A stretch of DNA of 64,000 bases from Xanthostigma xanthostigma (Eukaryota; Arthropoda; Insecta; Raphidioptera; Raphidiidae): NCBI GenBank assembly GCA_963575645.1, contig OY754464.1, positions 76,978,948-77,042,947 on the forward strand, given 5' to 3'. Positions 23,501 through 31,380 of this stretch are shown piece after piece. A program made the position numbers and the translations under genes. The stretch's first letter is position 1. Each line of letters begins with the position of its first letter. The notes under the pieces are model-generated. The model worked only from the letters and a program-made list of their open reading frames with translations, searched no databases and was not told the DNA's origin.

Positions 23501-26500
23501 GCATCGTGAAAATGTGTGTAACAATTGTTTTTGTAATGTCTGAATACAAAATGGGAGACCTGGCTGAATCAAGCCTTGAATTTTTAACTTAAATTTTATT
23601 TGCAAAAAAGTCCTTTAGGCATTTTTAAATTTTAATATCTAAATTTTGTATTCAAACATTTCAAAAGAAGTGTTATGCCGACACTTCACATGGCTATTTG
23701 TATTTGTGTATTTGACATATTTGGCAAACAATTACCAAGTGTTTGACAAAGTGTTGGCCTTATTTGCCTATTTGACAAATAAGGCCAATACCAAATACGC
23801 GTTACCGTGCGCTTTGTCGGTTTTTCGAGGCACATCAAAGGAGTCAAATAGGCAAATACGGCAAATAAACCGTCCACGCAATGGCTATATTCAGAAGCGC
23901 ACGCGCCGTGAACCTGTACGGACGTGCAGTATTTTTGTGTCTGTGCTGTGAGCGAGAACTGGAACAATTACTATTAAAAATGAATTGGGACAATGAAACA
24001 GTGCTAAAATTCTTGGAATTTTGAACCTTGCGTTCTGCTGCCAAATGTTTGTGTGTTTGCTATTTGACTGCCATGTGTGGATGGTCGTATTTGCCTCTAT
24101 TTGCATGTTTGCCTTGAACGTCATATATTTTGCCAAATACAACAAACACCCAATAGCGAACACAAATAGCCATGTGAAGTGACACCTTTACACAAATACG
24201 GTCCCTCAAATACCTAGCCAAAAATGTTTGATAGCTCTTGGACTATAAGCATCCCACTTAAATTAAATAGTAAAAGCTCTAAGATCTATAAAAACTCAAA
24301 TTGACATTTTTCTGTACTAATGAAAAATGGTTTGTTTCGTTTCAGATAAATTAGCAGCACTGTGGCCATTCTTAGGTATTTGCGCAGAAGTGTTCATTCT
24401 TTGCACAATTATTCTTGTGTACGAAAAGAAGCGTAACAAACAGGAATTAGAAGAAAGTGATACGGATAGTCCTGATCAGTAAGTGTCTGAATATTATATT
24501 ATTTTTATGTGAAACATCTAATGGCGCGTTATGTTGGGAGTAAAACCGTGGCGCGACTCTTTTATGGTCTATGTGCACGGAGGCGGAGTTACAAATTTTT
24601 CGATGCGAGCGTTTGTGGTGAGCACTAGGGGAAACTTCAAACTCAAATTTTCCATATGTCAGTGAGCAATGTTTATTAAAAGTGAAAATAGTTATGATTT
24701 TATGAAGTTTTTTAATTACAAAGAAAACATGGGCAAAACTAAGCGATCTGGAAATGCTTGATGTGTTCTGGGCTGTTGCGCTGATGGCGAATTAAGTAAA
24801 ATAAAGACCATTGGCGCCATAATTTGACGTTACGCTGTCAGGGTAAACAAATTAATTATTTATATATTGTACGTCACAGTTGATAAATAAATAATTCTCA
24901 CATACCTTTTATGTTATGCTATTTATATAATGGTTTACAATCTGAATTTTATGGTACCTATATAAAATTAACCTCAGTTTTTCTTAGTACATTTTTTTGT
25001 GACACATCATGGCCAACTAAAGTTTTTGACTTATCACCATAGAAACATGTCGCGATTTCCATAAAAAGTGAGTTCAATAATTCTCTATTTCCCACTACCG
25101 GCGCTAGTAGGCTTCATGCACACAGCCTATAGGAGGACGTTATATTTGTGTGAGTTGGATTAAACATGGCTTTAGTTGAAGGCGACATCTAGATAACAGG
25201 GCAAAATTTAGTTACTAGTATTTCGTTAGATGACAGCGCGTAACGCTTGCTTTGTGTATGCATTGGATTTTAATTTGAGTTTTGTTAAAGGCGACAACTA
25301 GATGACAGGGCGATATTTAGTTCCTAGAATTTCGTTAGTTGGCAGGGCGAAATGTGGTAGATGAGAGGTACAGGGCGATATTTAATTACTAGAGTTTTTT
25401 TAGTTGACAGTATAATAAAAATTGTTAATATTAATGATTATCATTATCATAGGTGAATTTAGGCAAATTTGCTGGTGAATTCTGACAACGAATTTTAACA
25501 TTTTGGAAGTATTTTATTTTTTGGTTGAATTTTAATAATTTTCGGGTGAATGTATAGTATTATTTGGTCCAAATTACCAAGTTTCGATCCTGATTTTGAT
25601 GAACCTGAAAATGAATCTTAAAACCCAATTTAAAAATTCTTAATCTAATAAAAAATGGAGCACAATTGAACTTCAATAAGCGTTAGACCCCGAAAATCCG
25701 CCCTTGATTTCAATAAATGATTACGCTTCAATGTTTCTCAGATTTTAAATTTTGTGTTTAAATTAGGCTTTTGAAAAAAAAATAATTATCGATTTGTTTA
25801 TTGTATTTCAAAACTTTATTATAAATAATATTGATAATCGATGCGAAAAACTTTCAAAAAACTTTTTTTAAATTAATTATAAGCAATTTAAAATTGATAA
25901 AATATAAAAAAATCACGTGACTGCAAACGCACTAAAATTGTTTTTGACAATTGTGACGTCATAATGGTAAAATGTATAATATGTCGCCGGGATATTGTCA
26001 AATCCGTGATTTTGTAATTTCACTAGTGAAATTACAATATCACGATTGACAAAGATTCGTGATATTATAATTTCACTAAGTGAAATTATAATATCACGGG
26101 TTTGACAATATCCCGGCGACATATATACGCAGTATACTATCAATGGCTTCTACATATTGTGTATTGACTAAAACATTATGACGTCACATTATGTTCGGGA
26201 AATGTCGGCGCGTTCTCGGAACTGGGTACAAAAATTTATTTTTAATTTGATATAACTTTTGAATTATAACGAAAATAAAAAAAAGAAAAATAGTTTTGTT
26301 ATAAAACTTATATACGATCTTTCCATTTATGACAAAAAAAAATTTCATTCAAAAGCCCAATTGACGTATATTTTTGCGATACATAAAAAATCCGATAAAA
26401 ACGTTCCCTATTTCTCTGAAAGTACACAATACTGAAAATGTAAAAACAATAACATTAGATATAGCTATTGTTTGCTACAGTTGTTAGGAAACACCCGTTG

Positions 26501-26800
26501 TTACATCACTATATTAGAAAAGATGTGAAATAAATAATTAATATATTAAAAAAATAAATAATAAATATTAAAATTGTTACCTAGGTTAAGATGTGTCACT
26601 ATGAAGTAAGAAGAAACTCAGTGCGCCGCGAAAGGTTCAGAGTTCGTATCCTGACGGTGACTGAATTGCGAACATATGCTCGCACGAAATTTACTTGTAA
26701 AAACAATGTTTTTGTCGTATTAACTAACACTAAATTTCTTTCTTACAGAAAACACACACCAGATCACGGTAAGGATTCAGATGTAAGGCAAAGAAAGTGA
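5546..26800 (+). CDS. Bsg: Basigin (immunoglobulin-superfamily membrane glycoprotein), six coding exons
   Basis: Exons at 5546-5645, 17396-17513, 20346-20521, 20763-21071, 24346-24478 and 26749-26800 join in frame (888 nt, 295 aa), all with GT-AG borders. Residues 1-28 form a signal peptide. Ig domain 1 has Cys59 and Cys111 with Trp73; Ig domain 2 has Cys155 and Cys213 with Trp167. NxS/T sites include N30, N60, N108, N171 and N177. The membrane segment is about 237-260 (LAALWPFLGICAEVFILCTI) with the buried Glu249 typical of basigins, then a KKRNK stop-transfer and an acidic tail ending VRQRK. Family knowledge: basigin chaperones monocarboxylate transporters and acts in cell adhesion and photoreceptor-glia contact. 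AATAAA lies at 26881. Intron 1 is 11.7 kb and full of mobile elements. Confidence 0.93.
6705..7306 (-). mobile_element. Composite tRNA-Lys-core retroelement, copy 1 (reverse)
   Basis: Runs from ACTAGTGGTCCCGTCCGG to GCTTTATATATTAGTAT. It matches 8871-9460 in opposite orientation and 21541-22316 in the same orientation. On the minus strand its middle (about 6980-7050) has a tRNA-like segment with an A box (TAGCTCAATCGGTAGAGC) and B box (GGTTCGAGCC), closest to tRNA-Lys. Such elements are SINE-like and presumably depend on a LINE partner. Confidence 0.75.
7498..7678. repeat. Palindromic MITE, ~180 bp
   Basis: Arms ATTGTTTGCTACATTTGTTA and AACAATTGTATAGCAAACAA, each with CACCCATTGTTACATCGC or its complement, form a long hairpin. 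A related single arm is at 26457-26518 in the last basigin intron. Confidence 0.75.
8121..8253. repeat. Palindrome, ~130 bp
   Basis: GACGTAAGAGTGTTTTTTTG on the left pairs with CACTCTTACGTC on the right, and GTTATCAGTAGTCGG pairs with CCGACTACTGATAAC around a short loop. It lies in basigin intron 1. No second copy was seen. Confidence 0.7.
8871..9460 (+). mobile_element. Composite tRNA-Lys-core retroelement, copy 2
   Basis: Starts ATACTAATATATAAAGCTGA and ends CACCCGGGTGAAACCGG..GACCGCTAGT. The tRNA-like core at 9108-9177 reads GCCGGTAGCTCAATCAGTAG ... GGGTCGTGGGTTCGAGCCCC, closely like tRNA-Lys but with GTC in the anticodon position. A T-rich run follows the core. It is the inverted partner of 6705-7306, so the two could pair across about 1.5 kb. 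Confidence 0.78.
9505..9940 (-). mobile_element. TIR element, inverted partner of 24569-25130
   Basis: Terminal segments TATAGGCTGTGTGCACGAAG and CCTCCCTGCACATATA are imperfect inverted repeats. The interior is the reverse complement of the copy in basigin intron 5, for example ACATGTTTCTATGGTGATAA and TTTTTCGATGCGAGCG (here reversed). That copy carries an extra AT-rich insertion of about 130 bp. Confidence 0.7.
9941..10333. other. Unassigned stretch in basigin intron 1
   Basis: No repeat copy or ORF with coding character was recognised. Confidence 0.4.
10334..10547 (-). mobile_element. ACGTGATAACGT-family element, copy 1 (reverse, short)
   Basis: Reversed, it begins TTGACGTGATAACGTCTTAT and ends GTAAACCGACTTTACAGACA. 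The 12-bp motif ACGTGATAACGT near one end and ACGTTATCACGT near the other are subterminal inverted repeats. Other copies: 38951-39784, 49051-49245, 52026-52375. Confidence 0.75.
10548..11321. other. Unassigned stretch in basigin intron 1
   Basis: Mostly AT-rich, with short ORFs lacking coding character. No repeat boundary was seen. Confidence 0.4.
11322..13192 (-). mobile_element. Putative THAP-encoding DNA transposon, degraded
   Basis: About 30-bp terminal inverted repeats, GGTGTACCCAGAGACATTTA on the left and (reversed) GGTACACCCAGAGATATTTA on the right, match at 26 of 30 positions. They enclose 1.87 kb that contains two minus-strand exon-like segments forming a broken THAP domain. THAP domains occur in P-element-type transposases, which fits an inactive member of a P-like or other THAP-carrying family. 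No target duplication was found, and the catalytic part is missing or unrecognisable. Confidence 0.5.
12323..12883 (-). pseudogene. THAP zinc-finger domain remnant, two exons with a frameshift
   Basis: Exon 1 (12883-12819) reads MVRQCVVCKKMDYSNPGLIF with the Cys-x2-Cys pair of a THAP finger and a GTAAGT donor. Exon 2 (12528-12323) follows a TTGTTGTAG acceptor and continues RFPVNHERRQRW. A one-base frame change is then needed to read DILDLRKQHVKKFAQICSDY, matching the distal Cys-x2-His of the THAP fold but with Tyr for His. The exon ends at TTACAG|GTAAAA. The frameshift and lost zinc ligand argue for an inactive gene inside the TIR element 11322-13192. Confidence 0.6.
13196..13370 (+). pseudogene. 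Second partial copy of the unidentified repeated coding segment
   Basis: Reads ARSGIRNIYPHLLFDDDKDY, IRYIH and, after a stop, IDKLQMGCLAKSRT, matching 4055-4335. It starts 4 bp after the right inverted repeat of the THAP element. Confidence 0.5.
13522..14378 (-). pseudogene. Third copy of the unidentified repeated coding segment, split into two ORFs
   Basis: Minus-strand ORFs 14378-14085 (97 aa, containing STAYQLELSSSVSGDSS and ARSGIRNIYSHC) and 13905-13522 (127 aa, containing KKIFIDKLKMGCPAKSHIEA, FDQLPRFVNHKNRALAERIY and DTKNWKNIGCLLFPQHN) cover the region found broken at 4055-4335 and 13196-13370. This is the best preserved copy, but no continuous frame joins the two ORFs. The family is unrecognised. 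The MCRSC near the N-terminus of the second ORF is too little to call a zinc site. Confidence 0.5.
14381..14880. other. AT-rich stretch in basigin intron 1
   Basis: No repeat or coding signal was recognised. Confidence 0.4.
14881..15290 (+). repeat. Short tandem repeats fused to a LINE/SINE-like 3' end
   Basis: Three imperfect repeats of a ~40-bp motif (CACCTGATG..CTAGCCAGTGAAGTATTTGT) lie at 14881-15035. They are followed by a segment with TCACTAACTTATATCTCCCT and ending CATCCGGGTGAAACCGGGAC. The middle resembles 45360-45540 in reverse orientation (AGGGAGATATAAGTTAGTGA). Confidence 0.5.
15995..16320 (+). mobile_element. tRNA-related SINE-like element, copy 1
   Basis: Contains a B-box-like segment (ACCGGGTTCGAATCCCGGCG) followed by a conserved body (TCTTGTTGAGGTTTTTCATG, AAATATCGAGATGGTTCCTT) and an end near TTAGTTGAAGTTGAAAAA. 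A second copy is at 53562-53838. The 5' part here carries an extra partial repeat of the CTTGTTGAG..TTCATGG segment. Its minus-strand ORFs (with RRDSNPVP) are by-products of the tRNA-like sequence. Confidence 0.65.
16440..17010 (+). mobile_element. tRNA-tailed retroelement fragment, inverted partner near 61850-62135
   Basis: Starts near a small hairpin (ACATACCGC / GCGGTATGT). The 16480-16760 part is matched by the reverse complement of 61870-62130 (for example CCAAGGCAATCCGACCAAAA there). It is followed at 16941-17012 by a tRNA-like segment of Ser/Leu type (TATGGCCGAGCGGTTAAAGC, CGGGTTCGATTCCCGC). The tRNA-like part lacks a proper variable arm and acceptor pairing, so it is not called as a tRNA gene. 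Confidence 0.5.
17663..18174. mobile_element. hAT-like MITE with perfect 8-bp target duplication
   Basis: Inverted ends CAGTGATTCCCAAAGTGGTC and (reversed) CAGAGGTCCCCAAACTTTTT are the classic hAT form. The same 8 bases, CTCTAAAC, flank it at 17655-17662 and 18175-18182. The 512-bp interior has no transposase. It lies 150 bp after basigin exon 2. Confidence 0.9.
18621..19095 (-). mobile_element. Two-module MITE family B, copy 1 (reverse)
   Basis: The body has inverted ends TTATTCAAC..GCGCGTTATTCATGTTTTA and TAAAACATGAATAACGCGC..GTTGAATAA. It is followed by a hairpin module (GCGCAACTTGTAGGCTAAGT / ACTTAGACTACTAGTTACGC). The other copy is at 50336-50817 in opposite orientation. The layout matches family A. 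Confidence 0.82.
19146..19557. mobile_element. MITE with CCGCTGCACACGAG ends, copy 1
   Basis: Inverted ends AAGGCCGCTGCACACGAGGC and CTCGTGTGCAGCGGCCTT. Relatives at 42621-43082 and 52480-53168 share ends and parts of the core (GACATGG/AACATGGCG phrases). No target duplication was confirmed. Confidence 0.75.
19578..20270. repeat. Foldback element of ~693 bp beside basigin exon 3
   Basis: The two ~340-bp arms are near-perfect complements: AGCTGGCTACGGAGAAAATG at the left end pairs with CATTTTCTCCGTAGCCAGCT at the right end, and the centre ACGTTGTTATAACAATGT is itself palindromic. Each arm carries CTTCTGGCAATTTCTATACT or its complement. It ends 75 bp before the exon-3 acceptor of basigin. Confidence 0.9.
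21109..21524. repeat. Foldback element just after basigin exon 4
   Basis: Arms 21109-21275 and 21356-21524 match almost perfectly (AAGAGTATTCGTCCCTGCAA at the left, TTTGCAGGGACGAATACTCT at the right). The ~80-bp loop is AT-rich. It starts 37 bp downstream of the exon-4 donor. Confidence 0.88.
21541..22316 (-). mobile_element. Composite tRNA-Lys-core retroelement, copy 3 (reverse)
   Basis: Same ends as 6705-7306 (ACTAGCAGTCCCGTCCAGTT to CTTTATATATTAGTAT). The tRNA-like core is shortened here: part of the anticodon arm is missing between GGGCTCGAACCCACGA and CAGTCGAGCGCTCTACCGA. Confidence 0.72.
22953..23179. repeat. Palindrome, ~225 bp
   Basis: AACAATATTTTGATGAAAAA pairs with TTTTTCATCAAAATATTGTT, and ACGATTATACCATATTTTTT pairs with AAAAAATGTGGTATAATCGT around the centre. 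It lies in basigin intron 4. Confidence 0.8.
23474..24243. mobile_element. TIR element (AGAGCTnnCAAACATTTTT ends) interrupted by a second MITE
   Basis: Ends TAGGAGAGCTCAAACATTTT and (reversed) AAGAGCTATCAAACATTTTT form inverted repeats. The interior up to 23680 matches 27770-27960 (TGTCTGAATACAAAA, GACCTGGCTGAA). The element is split at about 23680-24180 by another MITE and resumes as CCCTCAAATACCTAGCC. Confidence 0.65.
23682..24179. mobile_element. MITE nested in 23474-24243
   Basis: Inverted ends ACTTCACATGGCTATTTGT and ACAAATAGCCATGTGAAGT, flanked on both sides by GAC, a possible 3-bp target duplication of the PIF/Harbinger kind. The interior is a dense series of variations on TATTTGCCTATTTGAC. 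The overlapping ORFs on both strands come from this repetition. Confidence 0.7.
24569..25131 (+). mobile_element. TIR element, partner of 9505-9940
   Basis: Ends CTATGTGCACGGAGGCGGAG and GGCTTCATGCACACAGCCTA. It is the same family as 9505-9940 in opposite orientation and is larger by an AT-rich internal segment (about 24845-24980). It starts 90 bp after basigin exon 5. Confidence 0.7.
25160..25412 (+). repeat. Three imperfect tandem units around GGCGACAnCTAGATnACAGGG
   Basis: AGGCGACATCTAGATAACAG, AGGCGACAACTAGATGACAG and a third truncated unit with GAGGTACAGGGCGATATTTA follow each other, each followed by a variant of TTTAGTTACTAGTATTTCGT. Confidence 0.5.
25981..26122 (-). repeat. 142-bp compound palindrome, identical to 63527-63668 inverted
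   Basis: The outer ends ATGTCGCCGGGATATTGTCA and TGACAATATCCCGGCGACAT pair, and two inner hairpins (TAATTTCACTAGTGAAATTA and TATAATTTCACTAAGTGAAA..) stand between them. Reading base by base, it is the exact reverse complement of 63527-63668. Outside the 142 bp, TTGTGACGTCATAATG (25950) and CATTATGACGTCACA (26177) form a further inverted pair. Confidence 0.9.
26457..26520. repeat. Single arm of the 7498-7678 palindromic MITE
   Basis: TAGATATAGCTATTGTTTGC and AGGAAACACCCGTTGTTACA match one arm of 7498-7678. The other arm is absent. Confidence 0.6.
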
Positions 26801-27700
26801 AATAAAAACCCATATTAAAAATAAAATTACATCGCTTGTTATATTTAAATTTTGAAAAAAAAAGATGAAAAATATTGAAAAATAAACTCTATATTATAAA
26901 GATATATATATTATATAAATATATATACATATAAAAAATAGTAATATAAATAATGGAAGAAAGAACAGGCAAAAAAATTCAGATATAAAAAACATATAAA
27001 CTCGGATACAGAATTAATTTTTAAAAAAGAGTGTGTTGAGGAAGTGAAAAGACTAACATTATGTGTAAAAATCGGCCAATGTTAATCTGTTGAAGTAATT
27101 TAAAAATATTCACTGGCCATCAAACTGCCATTCTTAGGGCCACCGGAGTTCTTTTGATATCCCGACTATTCATGTGGATTTAAAAAGAAAAAAATAACCA
27201 CAAACAAATAAATGACGATGCCTTCATTTCAAAATAACAACCGTTGTTTGTACTCTGGTCACAGATTTTTATTTGGCCTCACAACTAATTAATTCTTTAA
27301 AAAAAATAACTTTTTCACCCCAAAATATAGATAAATTTTAACATTGTTAAGTAGATGTGTAATGTGTGTTAGTTAATTGAAACAAATATAAAAGTTATTC
27401 GAATTGAATTGAAGTTAAAAAAAAAAAAACAACTTAGTTGCAAGGTTTCCCTTTAGTACTATACTAACCGATTGCTTAAATAATTAATAATAATACTATT
27501 ATAATCGACTCGACCATTAGATCTTAAATCAAAACATAAGCAATCGAATATCCGTTCATTTCATTTATGATTATTAGTATGCCTTAAATATAGAGAACAA
27601 TCGAAAAATTGTTTTTCAAAATTTACATTAGGAGCTCATCGTTTTACCTTATAGAAATGCATTTGAAGGATTGACTAATAATTTTTGTTGGTAAAATAGG
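26801..27700 (+). other. Basigin 3' UTR and downstream AT-rich DNA
   Basis: AATAAA at 26881, 80 nt after the stop, is the nearest polyadenylation hexamer. The following ~800 bp are AT-rich with no ORF, and longer 3' ends are possible (another AATAAA near 28529). Confidence 0.5.
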
Positions 27701-28030
27701 ATGAGAGCTAGCAAAAGTTTTTTCGGTTGCTAAATGGGGCAGCATGAAAATATGAGTAACTTTTGTATTGTCTGAATACAAAATCGAAGACCTGGCTGAA
27801 GGGTAGTCTCGAATTTTTAACTTTACGAAATTTTATTTGCAAAAAATATCATTGAGGATTTTATTTTATTAAATTTGAAGCTATTAAAATTTCAAAACGC
27901 CTCAAGGATATTTTTTGCGAAATTGAAGGGTTGGCGGTGCCCTACTACCCTTCAACAAGAAGTGTTTCACAAATTTTCTCGGTGCCTCAAATATCTACCC
28001 AAAAATGTTTGACAGCTCTCGGACTATCAT
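27700..28030. mobile_element. Second copy of the AGAGCT..CAAACATTTTT TIR element
   Basis: Shares TGTCTGAATACAAAA, GACCTGGCTGAAGG and the right end CCAAAAATGTTTGACAGCTC with 23474-24243. It is not interrupted, so it shows the element before the nested insertion. Confidence 0.6.
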
Positions 28031-28662
28031 TTATAGGGTATTAAAGAACAACTATTTTACAATGTAAGTTAAATAACTATTAACCGTGTATGAATTGAAA
28101 GTATTAACTTGTGACCTAGTGCATTCAACAGGGCAATTGTAAATATTTAAATTAAAAAAAAAAAAACTAAGTAATAAGTAATATTTACACTCCTGTTTAT
28201 ATGTACATGTATTGTTGAACAATTTATTGTGTTTTAGAAAAGGACTGTTTCTATTTTTTTTTTTTTATATTGTTCATTTCTGTTTTGTTTTTCGTGGAGA
28301 AAAATTGTTAATTTTTAAAAATACCTGGAAAACAAGAGAAAAAAATGCGTACTACAAATTATAAATATAAAATGCTTTCCAAAGAACTAATTAATATTAT
28401 AAATAATAACAAAATGTAACTCTTAGACTTATTGTTAAATTATATGCAAATTATGATGCACCATTTATTGCCAAAATTGTAAATATACTTGTAAAAAGCT
28501 TCAGTTACGAAATACAGTTACGTCACAAAATAAATCGGTTGGTTTTTATAAACGTGATGTGTGCATAACTGCCGTTTTAAAATTTCAGACATGAAAATTT
28601 ATTAAATGAAACATTTCAACATTTACTTAACATGTTACAGTGGTGTAATCTTAACGCAATAG

Positions 28663-28833
28663 TAGGTTCGTTCCAAGCAGCCGTGAACGGTAATAAAACC
28701 GTACACAGTCTTGTTACTGCGCAAGACTGTCTTGCGCAGTATCGATTTTTGAGCTAGTGCGCAAATTAGTCTTGCGCAGTGACAAGACTGTGTACGGTTT
28801 TATTACCGTACACGGCTGCTTGGAACGAACCTA
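28663..28833. repeat. Palindrome with a nested inner hairpin, ~170 bp
   Basis: Ends TAGGTTCGTTCCAAGCAGCC and GGCTGCTTGGAACGAACCTA pair. Further in, CCGTACACAGTCTTGT pairs with ACAAGACTGTGTACGG. The left arm also contains the self-complementary TGCGCAAGACTGTCTTGCGC. Confidence 0.82.
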
Positions 28834-28846
28834 GTATATTACACAA

Positions 28847-28914
28847 TGGCCGAAAGTTTGATATCTTGCCCTGCGCGCCATGACGTGCAGTGCAAGGTAT
28901 CAAACTTTCGACCA
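28847..28914. repeat. Short palindrome
   Basis: TGGCCGAAAGTTTGATATCT pairs with GTATCAAACTTTCGACCA around GCGCGCCATGACGTGC. It directly follows the 28663-28833 palindrome. Confidence 0.7.
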
Positions 28915-28928
28915 GTGTGGTGTATACT

Positions 28929-29227
28929 ATTTTTCTTCATACCTCGGTCGTAAGTAAGCTTGTTAAATACATTAATTAATTAATTACTTATTAATGACAT
29001 AAAAACTCCAAGCAAGAAGCTTTGAGGTTATACGTAAAAACACGAATGACAGCTGGTCGCGACTATTAATTAAAGTGTAATAGGGTTGCTATGGAAACGA
29101 CATCTAAACGTACGTACTTCCCGCATCAGTGCGTGTAATTCCACCGATGCGTAAATGTTAGACTTTCTGCCTTACAATTGATGCCGAAAGTATATACTTT
29201 CGATCGAGGTATGGTATGAAGAAAAAT
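28929..29227. mobile_element. Small MITE, ATTTTTCTTCATACC ends
   Basis: The inverted ends ATTTTTCTTCATACCTCGGT and CGAGGTATGGTATGAAGAAA enclose ~300 bp without coding potential. Confidence 0.65.
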
Positions 29228-29684
29228 TGGTTTGTTTTTTGAACCAATCAGCATAATTAACCGAGAAAAGGAGATTGGTTAAAACAACAGGAAAACAAAA
29301 GATCTATTATAACAGTAAGTTTATTTGAATACATTAAATTAATTGGCAACATTGAGGATAAAACGCTGGTCATTAATTTTAGAATTCAGTTAATCCTGTC
29401 CCAATATTCTCTTTGAGTCAAAAGTTCGTGGTTTTCTAAAAAAAAATGAGGGAACACCGAATTTTTTAAAAATAGAGCTGCTGAAGATATATCGCAACCT
29501 TTGTTTCTTCTCCGATTAGCCAGACATGATGCTAGAGTGAGCTTTTTGTTATGATAATATACTGTTTATGGGAAAGTTTTTTTTTTTTGTGGATTAGTAC
29601 TTAAACTTTTTTTTTATTCACCAATTTATGTTTGATATTTAATAAATATTCATGAACCTTGCAAATGAGATGCACTATTAAAAA

Positions 29685-29890
29685 AATTATACTCAAAAAA
29701 ACACTCTTTTATAGCAATGTAGACTAGAAAGTTAAAAATAATTTTTAAATGTAAAGATTTTTGTTCAACAGCGATAGGCACTCCCCCAACTCGATATGGG
29801 GGGAGTTACTAAAGATGTTGAACAAAATCTTTATTAAAAATTATGTTTTACTTTTTAATCCTCATTGTTATGAGTGGTTTTTTTTAGTTT
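29685..29890. repeat. Imperfect foldback, ~200 bp
   Basis: AAAACACTCTTTTATAGCAA and GTAAAGATTTTTGTTCAACA on the left pair imperfectly with TGTTGAACAAAATCTTTATT and TTGTTATGAGTGGTTTTTTT on the right. The loop holds ACTCCCCCAACTCGATATGG and its complement. Confidence 0.6.
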
Positions 29891-30204
29891 TTTGTTAAAC
29901 TCTAATTTTAATTATAACCCTATTAAACCAACACTCAATTGACTATGTTTATATAAATTATTTATATATTTATAAATATTTATATAAATTATTGTATTGT
30001 CATGGGTTCTTAATCTGTATGCAAAATTTCGAATTATTCAGACGTCTAGAAGTGAGTGAAAATCACATTGAAATATTCCATTATACATAAATACAAGTGA
30101 AGTTAATAAAAGAGTTAAAAATGAAATTATATGTCAGTAAGTACAGTCAGTGTAAAAAAATAGGACACTTTAGTGTACACTTTTGGCATTGTTGACAAAT
30201 ACTG

Positions 30205-30685
30205 AGGCTTAACTCACACGTACCACTTTCCGACCATATTTGAACCACAAAAAAGTGGTCGATGGTTGAGAGTAACGGCATTAGTATGTAATGTCGTGAT
30301 AGCGCTCACACGGACAACAAATTGTAATCGGTGTCAACAACAGTCGTCGTGTGTTGGTGATATCGCCCACAAACAAACCGGCCGATGTTGGTCAACCCCG
30401 CTCACACGTGCAACTCGCCGACCACAGACTGAACAGACGTACGAGTATCGAAAGTACTTTTGCTCATTCGAAAATAATTAAAAAAATTTGTCATCGTACA
30501 GTCTTAAACGATGATAAAGTTGTTGAAATTCGTTTCTATCTTCGATAATTGGATGAACCCTATAATTTCTATTAATAAATCCATCGCTTGACTGTCTGTT
30601 CTGTGTGGTTCATTTATGATTATACCAACGTCTGAGTGACCACAAAACTGTTGTGGTCGGAAAGTGGTACGTGTGAGTTAAGCCT
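30205..30685. mobile_element. MITE with AGGCTTAACTCACACG ends
   Basis: Terminal inverted repeats of ~32 bp, AGGCTTAACTCACACGTACC and GGTACGTGTGAGTTAAGCCT. The interior is GC-richer than the flanks and repeats GCTCACACG-like phrases. The small ORFs here are by-products. Confidence 0.78.
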
Positions 30686-31110
30686 AAATTGCGACTCACT
30701 AAGTAGTAAAAAAATTCAGCAAAAAACGCGGCGATCCCCTCACCCCCTTATCGAAGTTTTATATCGGCCGGTTAGCACGGCTACGAATCGTCCTTTTTTT
30801 AGTATCGTGCTCTATCAAGAAATGGTTTTATTTTTAAATTAATTAAATTATTTCAAACGACTTTCGCTATTACTTCATTTTATTATATGTTGTTATTAAC
30901 CGGTAATATATATAATTTTCTAACACTTGTTTATAAATTAAACATACTCTAATAAAAGGATGTTTCGTATACGGGTCTTATTTTTTTTAAACACATTGCG
31001 ACACCCTATACTCCTAAACGAGACCCCCAGAACGGTACTCTAAAGTAAAAACAGAAGTACGTAATTTATACGCAAAAAGTGTGTGTCAGTGTGTCAGCTC
31101 TGACGCATGA

Positions 31111-31380
31111 CTGAAGTTTACTCCTTAGATACGCTGTGTAATATATTCCATCTCATTCTTTCACACGTTAAATTCTACAGATATGTATGTTTGTCTCTTT
31201 TATATTCCATCTCATTCTTTCGCACGTTAAATCCCACAGATATATATTATGTTTGTCTCTTTTGAAGCGGACGAGCGTAACGCCACACTTGAAGCGGTGG
31301 AGCGTCACGCCTCACCGATTAATTTTACTACTCATAAAATTTCCGTAACTCAAAATCGTTTCTTAAGGAGTAAACTTCAA
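31111..31380. mobile_element. TIR element with an internal ~58-bp tandem duplication
   Basis: CTGAAGTTTACTCCTTAG and CTTAAGGAGTAAACTTCAA are the inverted ends. Inside, a unit beginning TATATTCCATCTCATTCTTT is present twice in tandem (31143-31200 and 31201-31262). Confidence 0.65.

Noticed and set aside
23646..24163. Cluster of four overlapping ORFs of 66-101 codons on both strands
   Set aside because: All fall in one MITE made of TATTTGCC-like repeats; the peptides are repetitive and on opposite strands mirror one another.
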